64,000 nucleotides of DNA from assembly GCF_002705925.1 (NCBI RefSeq), contig NZ_NKRE01000001.1:1707573-1771572 (forward strand), given 5' to 3'. Below the pieces are notes generated by a model. It had not been told where the DNA came from. It ran no database searches and was given only the letters and a program-made list of their open reading frames with translations. The translations under genes and the position numbers were made by a program. This DNA comes from Mycobacterium ostraviense. Lineage in GTDB: Bacteria > Actinomycetota > Actinomycetes > Mycobacteriales > Mycobacteriaceae. Every line of letters starts with the position of its first letter. The stretch's first letter is position 1. Of this stretch, positions 26,620 through 34,730 are shown piece by piece.

Positions 26620-29535
26620 CTAACCCGCGGCGCCCTGTCCGACGGCCTGCACCGAGGCGTGCTCGTGCAACGCCTTCTCGGCATCGGGATGAACGGGCTT
26701 GAGATCGAAGATCACCTCTTTGACGGTTCCGGTGAACGCGTACGGCGCCTTGTCCTCGTAGTCGCGGTCGACCACCAGCCCGTTGTCGCGGCCGATGTCC
26801 ATCCCCGCGTAGGACGTAAACGACAGGCTCACCGTTTGGGGCAGCCGACCCTCGCCGATCAATCGGTCGCCGGCCCACAGGGTCACCTTGCCGCCGGAAC
26901 CCACCTCGGGCTGCTCGGTTTCGAACACCATCCGCGCCGTGACGTCGCCGGTGGGCAGCGGCTCCGTCGACACCTGCCGATAGGTCTCGACGCCGAGGAA
27001 GGAGTAGGTGTGGTGCAGCCGCTGCTGCTCGTCGACCCAGAGCACGAACCCACCCATGAAGTCGGCGTTGGCGACGATCACGCCCTGTGCACCGCTGTCG
27101 GGGATGTGCAGCCGTCCCTCGATCGCGTAGGAGCGGCCGAAGATGCGTGGGACCATGCCGCGCTGGATGTTCTGCACGTCTCCCTGGAAGGCGAATCGGG
27201 TGGTGGTGGGTAGTGGTGGCAAATCTCCGAACATCACGGCCAGCCCGCCCAGCAACGGCAGCACCCGGTTGCGTTCGGCTTCCTGCCACCACAGCTGCCG
27301 TAGTTCGGCCAGCTTGTCCGGATGTTCGGCCGCCAGGTCCTTGGCCTGGGAGAAGTCGTCGGGCAGGTAGTACAGCTCCCAGATGTCCTGATCCGGGTCG
27401 TATTCACCGGGCGCGAACCGCCGCATCGTCTGCGGTGACAGGTCCCACGGCGCCCGGTCCAGCCGCGCACCCGCCCACCAGCCGTCGCGGTAAATGGCTC
27501 GGCTGCCGAAGTTCTCGAAGTACTGCACGGTGTGGCGCTCTTCGGCGGCCGGGTCGTCGAAGGTGTGCAGGAAACTGGTGCCGTCCATCGGCTCCTGCTC
27601 GAAGCCGTCGACACTGGTCGGCTCCGGTAACCCGATGGCCGCCAACACAGTTGGCGCGATGTCGATACAGTGGGTGAACTGGCCGCGAACCTGGCCGTCG
27701 GGCCGGATCCGGGCCGGCCAGGCGACCACCATCGGATCGCGGGTGCCACCGAGGTGGCTGGCCATCTGCTTACCCCACTGGAACGGCGTGTTGTTGGCGT
27801 GCGCCCAGCCGCTGGCGAAATGCGGTGCGGTGAACTCGTCGCCGAGAGCTTCGATGCCGCCGTATTGCTCGATGAGCGCCAGCTGCTGGTCGGCGTCGAG
27901 ATCCAGGCCGTTGAGGAACGTCATCTCGTTGAACGAGCCGGTGTTGGTGCCTTCCATGCTGGCGCCGTTGTCGCCCCAGATGTAGAAGACCAGCGTGTTG
28001 TCGGCCTCGCCGAGATCCTCGATGGCATCCAGCAGCCGGCCGACGTTCCAGTCCGCATTTTCGGAGAACCCGGCGAACACCTCCATCTGCCGGGCGTAGA
28101 GCTTCTTTTGGGTGTCCGACAGACTGTCCCAGGCCGGGAACAGCTCGGGCCGCTCGGTCAGTTCGGTGTCCGGGGGAATGATCCCCAGCTGTTTCTGCCG
28201 TTCAAAAGTCTTCTGCCGATACACATCCCAGCCTTCGTCGAACTGCCCGCGGTACTTGTCGGCCCACTCCTTGAACACGTGGTGCGGTGCGTGCGTGGCG
28301 CCGGTCGAGTAGTACAGCAGCCACGGCTTGGTGGTGCTCTGGGCCCGTACCGTGTGCAGCCATTCGACGGCCTTGTCGGTGAGGTCGTCGGGGAAGAAGT
28401 AGGGCTTGCCGTGTTGTCCCTCGGGTATGCCGATCACCGAATTGTCCTGGGTGATGATCGGGTCGTACTGGCCCGCGGCGCCGCTGGGGAAACCCCAGAA
28501 ATGGTCGAATCCCCAACCCAGCGGCCAGTTGTCGAACGGCCCGGATGCTCCCTGAACGTTGTCGGGGGTCAGATGCCACTTACCGAACGCCGCGGTCACA
28601 TAACCGTTGTCGCGCAGGATCCGGGGCAGCGCGGCGCAACTCTGCGGCTTGACCGTCGAATAACCCGGGAACGGACCGGGGAATTCGCACACCGATCCAA
28701 AGCCCACCCGGTGATGGTTGCGCCCGGTCAGCAGCGCCGAGCGGGTCGGCGAGCACACCGCGGTGACATGGAAACGGTTGTAGGCCAACCCGTTCTGCGC
28801 CACCCGCGACAGCGTCGGGGTCCGGATGCCACCGCCGAAGGTGTCCGGCCCGCCGAACCCGGCGTCGTCGATCAGCACGATCAGGACATTGGGCGCATTG
28901 TCCGGCGCGCTTGCGCCGGGGACTATCGTCCAGTCACCGACGGACTCTGCCATGGTGCGCCCGATCGTGCCGCCGAAGCTGCGCTGCGGCATCGGCAGCT
29001 TCGTCCGATCGGGGTTGAACTTGCCCATGGCTTCCTGCAACGCCGCGCCCAAGCTCCGCAACGTCGAATGACTCAGTTCTGCAACCGATTTCATCGGCGA
29101 ACCGGCAAGCGTCTGCTCCACCGGAAGCCGGCCCGCCGCCGGTGTCACGACGATGATCACGGCACTGCCCGCCGACAGCACCTGGCCGATCTTGTCGGCC
29201 AACCCGCTCTTGATTCGATGGTGGGCGAAGGTGCCGGCCAATGCTCCGGTCGCAGCGCCCACCGCCCCTCCAACCAACCCAGCGGCCAGCAGCGCCGGCG
29301 AGAACAAGCCCACCGCCAGTCCCACGCCGGCGCCCCAGGCCGCGCCGCGGCGACCGAGACGATTCCCGGTGTCGAGCAGCACCGGATTGCCCTCGTCGTC
29401 CTTGCCGACCAGCACCGCGCCCTGCAGCGGGAGCGTCTTGGCGTTGGCCCGGCCGGTGAGGTTCTCGAAATCGTGCCGGGCCGAATCAATGTCCTGATAC
29501 CCGGCGACGATGACCAGTGCGCTGTCTTCACTCAT
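26620..29535 (-). CDS. atsB: Arylsulfatase AtsB with N-terminal glycine-rich domain
   Basis: A 971-residue type I sulfatase that hydrolyses aryl or other sulfate esters. Residues 1-150 form an extra domain with a glycine-zipper-like hydrophobic stretch (GAAWGAGVGLAVGLFSPALL, LVGGAVGAATGALAGTFAHH). The sulfatase domain starts at about residue 215 with the metal motif NVLIVLIDDAGFGGPD. Cys261 in VCSPTRSALLTGR is the residue converted to formylglycine, the active-site group. GKWHLTP and DNGASMEG are further sulfatase motifs. The C-terminal 250 residues form a beta-rich domain. The length equals that of M. tuberculosis AtsB (970). The ATG at 29535 overlaps the upstream pseudouridine synthase stop (ATGA). 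Confidence 0.94.
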   Translation of the reverse strand: MSEDSALVIVAGYQDIDSARHDFENLTGRANAKTLPLQGAVLVGKDDEGNPVLLDTGNRLGRRGAAWGAGVGLAVGLFSPALLAAGLVGGAVGAATGALAGTFAHHRIKSGLADKIGQVLSAGSAVIIVVTPAAGRLPVEQTLAGSPMKSVAELSHSTLRSLGAALQEAMGKFNPDRTKLPMPQRSFGGTIGRTMAESVGDWTIVPGASAPDNAPNVLIVLIDDAGFGGPDTFGGGIRTPTLSRVAQNGLAYNRFHVTAVCSPTRSALLTGRNHHRVGFGSVCEFPGPFPGYSTVKPQSCAALPRILRDNGYVTAAFGKWHLTPDNVQGASGPFDNWPLGWGFDHFWGFPSGAAGQYDPIITQDNSVIGIPEGQHGKPYFFPDDLTDKAVEWLHTVRAQSTTKPWLLYYSTGATHAPHHVFKEWADKYRGQFDEGWDVYRQKTFERQKQLGIIPPDTELTERPELFPAWDSLSDTQKKLYARQMEVFAGFSENADWNVGRLLDAIEDLGEADNTLVFYIWGDNGASMEGTNTGSFNEMTFLNGLDLDADQQLALIEQYGGIEALGDEFTAPHFASGWAHANNTPFQWGKQMASHLGGTRDPMVVAWPARIRPDGQVRGQFTHCIDIAPTVLAAIGLPEPTSVDGFEQEPMDGTSFLHTFDDPAAEERHTVQYFENFGSRAIYRDGWWAGARLDRAPWDLSPQTMRRFAPGEYDPDQDIWELYYLPDDFSQAKDLAAEHPDKLAELRQLWWQEAERNRVLPLLGGLAVMFGDLPPLPTTTRFAFQGDVQNIQRGMVPRIFGRSYAIEGRLHIPDSGAQGVIVANADFMGGFVLWVDEQQRLHHTYSFLGVETYRQVSTEPLPTGDVTARMVFETEQPEVGSGGKVTLWAGDRLIGEGRLPQTVSLSFTSYAGMDIGRDNGLVVDRDYEDKAPYAFTGTVKEVIFDLKPVHPDAEKALHEHASVQAVGQGAAG

Positions 29536-30386
29536 GACCAGATTTCCTCTCGGCGGCTGATGAACTCACGGCGCGAGCCGGTGAGCGGATCGTCGAACTC
29601 GATGCGCTTCGCCAGTAGCTGCAGCGGCGAGCTGAAGTCGTCGTCAGCCACCTGGAGCACCTTGGGGTACAACGCATCTCCGGTGATCGGCAGTCCCAGT
29701 GACGCCATGTGCACCCGCAGCTGGTGGGTGCGTCCGGTACGCGGCGTCAGCCGGTACAAGCCCCCCGGTGAGATCAGCTCGACCAGCGTCTCCGCATTCG
29801 GCTCGCCGGGTTCGCAAACCGCCTGCAGCTGACCGCGACGCTTGACGATGTGGCTGCGGACCACACGCGGCAATGCCACCGCTGGGTTGACCGCTGCCCG
29901 GGCCAGGTAGGTCTTGCGCACCGCACCGCGTGCGAACAGCGTCTGATAGCTGCCGCGGAGCTCACGCCGGGTGGTGAACAGCAGCACCCCGGCGGTCAGC
30001 CGGTCCAGCCGATGCGCGGGGCTCAACTCCGGTAACCCGAGTTCACAACGCAGCCGCACCAACGCGGTCTGGGCGACATGGCGGCCGCGCGGCATGCTCG
30101 CCAAGAAGTGCGGTTTGTCGACGACGACGATGTCGTCGTCCTGATACAGCACCGGCATTTCGAAGGGCACCGGAACTTCGTCGGGCAGATCGCGATACAG
30201 GTGGACGAAAGACCCCGGCGGCAGCACCGTATCGGCGTCGACCACCGCGCCGTCACCGTCGCGGATTTCCCCGGCGAGCAGCTTTGCCCGAGCCGGCGCA
30301 CCGAACCGCGCGTCCAGCTCGGACAGCACCGATCCGCCCCGCAGCCGCACCCGAGCGGGTCCCAGCGCATCACGAACGGCAAGCAC
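29532..30386 (-). CDS. RluA-family pseudouridine synthase (Rv3300c-type)
   Basis: A 284-residue enzyme that isomerises uridine to pseudouridine in RNA. The catalytic aspartate is in the RluA motif HRLDRLTAG (about residues 127-135). VLYQDDDIVVVDKPHFLAS and TGRTHQLRVHMASLGLPITG are further family blocks. The N-terminal 80 residues include an S4-like region (VLSELDARFGAPARAKLLAG). The target RNA is not known. The GTG start at 30386 has no strong Shine-Dalgarno sequence, and an alternative start further upstream cannot be excluded. The stop overlaps atsB by 4 bp, so the two are coupled even though no functional link is obvious. Confidence 0.9.
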   Translation of the reverse strand: MLAVRDALGPARVRLRGGSVLSELDARFGAPARAKLLAGEIRDGDGAVVDADTVLPPGSFVHLYRDLPDEVPVPFEMPVLYQDDDIVVVDKPHFLASMPRGRHVAQTALVRLRCELGLPELSPAHRLDRLTAGVLLFTTRRELRGSYQTLFARGAVRKTYLARAAVNPAVALPRVVRSHIVKRRGQLQAVCEPGEPNAETLVELISPGGLYRLTPRTGRTHQLRVHMASLGLPITGDALYPKVLQVADDDFSSPLQLLAKRIEFDDPLTGSRREFISRREEIWS

Positions 30387-30524
30387 GCTCGCAGACTATA
30401 GAACCCGAAGCGCTCCGGTAGCGCTAACCAACCGATCGACTGAGACCGCTTGGTACGTCGAGGTCGCAACTTCCCGAAGTTCACGCGTGTCATCCTTCGT
30501 GCGCGCTGTTACCCCGGGTGTTGA

Positions 30525-30935
30525 TCAGGGGTTGCGGAGGTCTTGAGGTCGCGGGTGGGTGGCGGTTGGTTGGCGCTTGCGGTGTCCGCGACGCGATGGG
30601 GTGACCGGGTGGCGGAACGAGTTTCTTGATGCCCCATGGTATTTGGGTTTCGATGCCGTGGCGGTGGTGGCCGGCCCCGGGGTAGCCAACGCTAGTTGGG
30701 TGGTTGGGGTTGGGGTTGGAAGGGTTCGTACCACCACCAGTGGGCGCGCCCGCCGGTAGGTCCTGGACAGGGCGCCACCACGGGCGGGAGTTGGTGGGCG
30801 TGCCAGCGATCCCGGGCTGAGTAGCCGGCCGGCGTGGTCGGTGACGACGAGAGCCTCAGCGGTTCCGATGATGGTCAGCACACCACGATGGTGCAGCCGG
30901 CGATGGTAAGGGCAGACCAGCACCAGGTTTGAGGC
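30525..30935 (-). pseudogene. REP13E12-type HNH-endonuclease-like C-terminal fragment
   Basis: The minus strand reads ASNLVLVCPYHRRLHHRGVL, then TIIGTAEALVVTDHAGRLLS and PGSLARPPTP. This is the HNH histidine region and tail typical of 13E12-repeat proteins of mycobacteria. After GALSRTYRR the expected ending continues in another frame. The upstream part is missing: at 30935 the similarity stops abruptly and the PE/PPE segment begins, so the element was cut by that insertion or a deletion. It is not functional. Confidence 0.7.
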
Positions 30936-31078
30936 AAGTCGCCAATTTACCCTCGAATTCTCTTGGCTTGCCGGCTCCGGGCGTAGCCGGTTTGTCCGGC
31001 CTCGGGGCTTGGCTGGCGCTGGGTTCGTTAGGATCGGCTGACGTTTGTCTGCGGGCAGTGAGTCGGAGGTCGTGGGTG

Positions 31079-31374
31079 ATGGTGTTTGCGATGGAGCCGG
31101 CGGTGGTGGGGGTTTCGGGGCTAGCCCAGGCGGGGTTGGCGGCGCAGCAGGGTGCTGGGGTTGCCGCGGGGCGCCGATGTTGGCGGGGGTGGTGCCGATG
31201 GGAGTGGATGCTGATTCGGCGGCGTTCGCTGCCGCGCTGGCCGCGGTGGGAACGGCGTATGTGAGCCGCTGCTGAGCATGCCGCGGCGCGGGGGGTGTTT
31301 TCTGATGCGCAGTCGGTGGCGGCCGGGATCACGGTGGCGAGTGAGGCGATGCGAGCGGCGGCCCTGGCCCTGTA
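31079..31374 (+). pseudogene. PE-like gene, two frameshifts (paralog of the PE gene at 56528)
   Basis: The frame from ATG 31079 encodes MVFAMEPAVVGVSGLAQAGL, then AAQQGAGVAAG. The sequence continues as APMLAGVVPMGVDADSAAFA in a second frame and as GVFSDAQSVAAGITVASEAM in a third, ending at TAG 31372-31374. The intact paralog at 56528-56791 has the same order in one frame. One or two bases are lost near 31165, and one base near 31272. The copy is upstream of a PPE-like gene, the usual PE/PPE pair. Confidence 0.75.
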
Positions 31375-31388
31375 GGGGTTAGGGGATT

Positions 31389-32944
31389 GTGGTGGTGCAT
31401 CCGTGGTCGGCGTTTTCGCCGGAGGCCAACTATGCGGCGTTGGCCTCAGGGTCTGGTCCGGCCTCGACGTTGGCTTATGCCGACGCGTTGAGCGCGCAGG
31501 CGGCGCAGGTGCAGGCGGTGGTGGCGGCCTCGGCAGCCAGTGGGGCGGCCACCTATGGCACCGGTTGGCAGGGGCGGGAGCAACGGCCTCGGCGGTCACC
31601 CACGGTGCGCTGGATGCTCAGCATGAGCTGCTGGCGGCGGCGCTGGTGGACAAGGCGTGCCATGTGGTGGCGGCGGCGGGTGCGCATCAGAGCGCGTTGG
31701 CGTCGATGGTCACCGCCGAGGAGGCGGGGGCTAATCGGGTGGATGAGGCCGCCGCGCAGCAGCTCAACCCGCTGGTGTGGGGGGCGTTGACTCCGCAGAT
31801 CGTGGCGTTGAACGTCGAGTATTACGGGCAGATGTGGCCGCATAACGCGGCTGCGGGTGCGGCCTATGGGGCGGCGTTGCGCGCTGCCGCCGCAGCGATC
31901 ATGGTGCCGTTTCCGCCGGCGGTGCCCGGAGCATCACTGGCGGCTGCGGGGGTGGGGTTGGCCGAAGCCGGGGCGATGAGTGCGGCCGGGGCAACCGTGC
32001 GCGCCAGCGAGCAAGCCGCCCACGCGGTGCTCACCCCGGCAGCGGCCGCGCCGCAGGGCGGTGCCGGCGCACGGGGAGGTGCCGCCTCACTAGCCGGCTC
32101 GGCTGTGCCGTCGGCCGCCCCGAATGCGGCCTCGGTGGCGGGCACCCCAACCGCGGCTCAGACAGTGCATCCGGCGCCGCAGGCTGCGGTGGGGATGTTC
32201 GCAAGGATCTCACCGGCCGGGGTAGTTGGCGCCCCCACCGGCGCTCCCCCTGCCGGTGAGGGGCCGGCCTCGGCGCAGCTCGCCGAGGCGCTGCAGAGCC
32301 GCGCCGGCGCCTTGACCCCGCCTGGATCGGAGCTGGGGCCTGGCGGGTCAGCGGTTATCCGGGTGCCGGTTTCACCAGCTACGTTCGGCCCACGGCGACG
32401 GTTTTGCCCCACCACCGGTCGAGCCGGGCCGGCAGCAGCGCACCCGCGGGCATGCTCAACGCGGCCGCGCTGGGCGGCCCGGTCATCACCCCCAGCTTGA
32501 CAGCGCCGGTGCAGCCGCTGGCCTACGTCCACCCACAGCCACCACAACCCGGCGGCCTGTCTTTGGCTCCCCAGCCGCCCCTGCTCGACCCCGGCGACAT
32601 CGCTCACACCCTCAACTCCCCACCCCCACCGCAATCACCGGCACCCCCACTACCAGCTCCCCAACCGGATGCGCCGCCGGGCGGCCCGCCGGGGCCGGCC
32701 ACCGGGAGCGGCGGCCCTAGCGGCTCCGGGGGCCCGGGCGCCCAGATGCTGGGTTTCGGTGCTGGCCCAGCACCCCAGGCACCGCCGTCGCCGATACCGC
32801 TTGCTCCACAACCACCGCCTCCACCGCCACCGTCTCCGTCGCCGGGCAACCCGCCGCTGGGCCCCCCGCCCATTCCGTCCTGGGCCAGCCCACCGCCACC
32901 GGCCTCGCTGCAAGCGACGCGCGACGCCTACAACAAGTTGACAT
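31389..32944 (+). pseudogene. PPE-like gene with proline-rich C-terminus, frameshifted and truncated by a palindrome
   Basis: The GTG at 31389 gives MVVHPWSAFSPEANYAALAS, the start of an atypical PPE protein. At about 31575 the family sequence moves to the next frame (GALDAQHELLAAALVDKACH, NPLVWGALTPQIVALNVEYY, GQMWPHNAAAG). From about 32370 it moves to a third frame, a proline-rich tail (LAPQPPPPPPPSPSPGNPPL). The tail ends in SLQATRDAYNKLTYLD, where the 282-bp palindrome begins, so the 3' end is lost. Two frameshifts and one truncation make it inactive. The same MVVHPW-FSPEA start is seen at 56804. Confidence 0.72.
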
Positions 32945-33226
32945 ACCTCGATAGTTCACGCAATTCGGTGCTGAGGTGTGTCGTGAACGTGAAAGGTGCA
33001 CTGCCTCAACGATAATCGACGTTTGCTGGCGTTGGAGAATCGATCGAGGAGTGCACCTATCAGATGCAGGCTACTACGGATTGGTACCAATCCGTAGTAG
33101 CCCGCATCTGATAGGTGCACTCCTCGATCGATTCTCCAACGCCAGCAAACGTCGATTATCGTTGAGGCAGTGCACCTTTCACGTTCACGACACACCTCAG
33201 CACCGAATTGCGTGAACTATCGAGGT
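32945..33226. repeat. 282-bp near-perfect palindrome without spacer
   Basis: Bases 32945-33085 and 33086-33226 are reverse complements over 141 bp each, with one mismatch (33068 against 33103). The centre is TTGGTACCAA (33081-33090). The symmetry stops sharply at both ends. Each arm encodes the same 79-codon frame on opposite strands, which is a consequence of the symmetry rather than evidence of genes. It cuts the PPE-like gene on its left. It may be the fused ends of a lost insertion sequence or an assembly fold-back. Confidence 0.95.
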
Positions 33227-33364
33227 GAACACTGTATTCACAGCACGCATCCCCTCACTTACCAAGGTAGGGCAGGGTCAGGGAGTGGAAGCCCGCCGCG
33301 TAAGGCAACCTCTGGTGACAACGACATTCAATCCGCTCCTCGGGCGACTTCAAGCCGGGAGCCG

Positions 33365-34384
33365 TCAAAGCCAGTCGCGACGCCTAAACGTCACATAAAG
33401 CACGATCATCAAGACGACGATCACGCTGGTGCTGACGATGAAACCCGACAGGGAGCCGAAGCCGGGATAGGGGATGTTCTGGCCATAATAGCCAGTGATC
33501 GCGGTCGGGACCGCGATGATGGCCGCCCACCCGGTCAGCTTCTTCATCACGGTGTTCAACCGGGCATCCTGCAGGGACAGATTCGTTTCGAAAATGGTTG
33601 TGACCATGTCACGCAACGACTCGGTCCATTCCGACACCCGAAGCACGTGGTCGTACAGGTCGGCGTAGAGCGGGTCGAGTTCTCGGGCAGCTTCGGCCTG
33701 CGGGGCCTGCAACCGGTGATGCTGGATGGAGTTGACGACCTCGCGCATCGGCAGCGCAACTCGCCGCAGGTTCACCAGGTCTCTGCGCAACTGGAATGTT
33801 CGGCGCTGAAAGTTCGCCTGACGTGAGTTGCCGTCGAACAGCTCGTCCTCGATGGCTTCGATGCAGTCGTCGAGGGCCTCCACCGCCGCGAAATGACTGT
33901 CGACCACCACATCGAGCAACCCGTGCACCAATGCGCCGACACCGTGGCGCTGGCCGCCGATTTCCCGCCATTGTCGGGTGACCTGCGCCATGTCGAAGTC
34001 GCGCGTCAGGCGCACCGTGATCAAACCCCGGGCAAGCACGAACGCCGAAATCCGGTGCATCGCCAGCATCGGCTGGCGATCGGCGCCGGCGCCGGCTTTG
34101 GCAACGGAGCAGACGTCGACGGCATAGACGGTGAAGAAGGTGTGGGTTTGGTACGCGGTGGCCTTGACACGTTCGGCTGCTGCCACGGCGTCCTCAACAG
34201 CCCAGGGGTTCAGGCCGAGTTCGGCCGCTAGCTCGCGCAATGTGTCGTGGTCCGGGTCGCACAAGTCGACCCACACCAAGGTGTCGTCCTCGACGAGGTA
34301 GTCGGAGATCCGGTCGAACTCGAAGTCGTCCTGTGGCTCACCGCAACGCCATACGCAACCCTGGTTACTCGGCGCGAACTGCAC
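33365..34384 (-). CDS. corA: CorA-family divalent cation channel with GQN signature
   Basis: A 339-residue CorA-type Mg2+ (or Co2+/Ni2+) transporter. It has a cytosolic N-terminal domain with acidic residues (about 1-270) and two C-terminal membrane helices (about 275-295 and 310-330), ending in RRRDWL. The loop after the first helix reads YYGQNIPYPGFG where canonical CorA has YGMN, so the selectivity-filter methionine is a glutamine. This variant occurs in some actinobacterial members as far as I recall. The GTG start at 34384 is the first in frame. It is divergent from the giant P-type ATPase gene across about 350 bp. No match to this locus exists in the M. tuberculosis order. Confidence 0.88.
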   Translation of the reverse strand: MQFAPSNQGCVWRCGEPQDDFEFDRISDYLVEDDTLVWVDLCDPDHDTLRELAAELGLNPWAVEDAVAAAERVKATAYQTHTFFTVYAVDVCSVAKAGAGADRQPMLAMHRISAFVLARGLITVRLTRDFDMAQVTRQWREIGGQRHGVGALVHGLLDVVVDSHFAAVEALDDCIEAIEDELFDGNSRQANFQRRTFQLRRDLVNLRRVALPMREVVNSIQHHRLQAPQAEAARELDPLYADLYDHVLRVSEWTESLRDMVTTIFETNLSLQDARLNTVMKKLTGWAAIIAVPTAITGYYGQNIPYPGFGSLSGFIVSTSVIVVLMIVLYVTFRRRDWL

Positions 34385-34730
34385 CAGGTCATCTTTTCAG
34401 GCCACCTGCACCACCGGGTACACCGTGCCCCCAGTGCGTCGACATGTCATCGCCCGGAGTCGAAGCCACACCGGCGGGCATGTTGGCTGTTTTGCGCTGT
34501 CTCCCAACGTGACTGCCGCGCCGGTCGGCGCAGCGCGGCACTCGCCGACTTCGCATGGAAGCGGGTGGTGCAAACCCGCTGCCCCCGCCCGCGTGTCCTT
34601 GCCCGTTAGTCTGACGCTCAGGCGTAACCTGACTCGACATAATGCACGCGCCGATGTGGTGAGCCAAACGTGTGCCCGAACCGGCCTTTCGTTTCCGGCC
34701 GGCGTATTCGAGAATCGGTGCGAGGTGGGT
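34385..34730. other. Divergent regulatory region between corA and the P-type ATPase
   Basis: About 346 bp between two divergently read metal-transport genes. I see no gene here. It should contain both promoters. I do not recognise an M-box Mg2+ riboswitch or a clear metal-regulator palindrome by eye. Confidence 0.5.

Noticed and set aside
32956..33215. Two identical 79-residue frames on opposite strands
   Set aside because: They follow automatically from the palindrome. No family, ribosome site or codon signal supports either.
34385..34730. M-box Mg2+ riboswitch upstream of corA or the P-type ATPase
   Set aside because: I could not identify the conserved core by eye; a covariance-model search would be needed.
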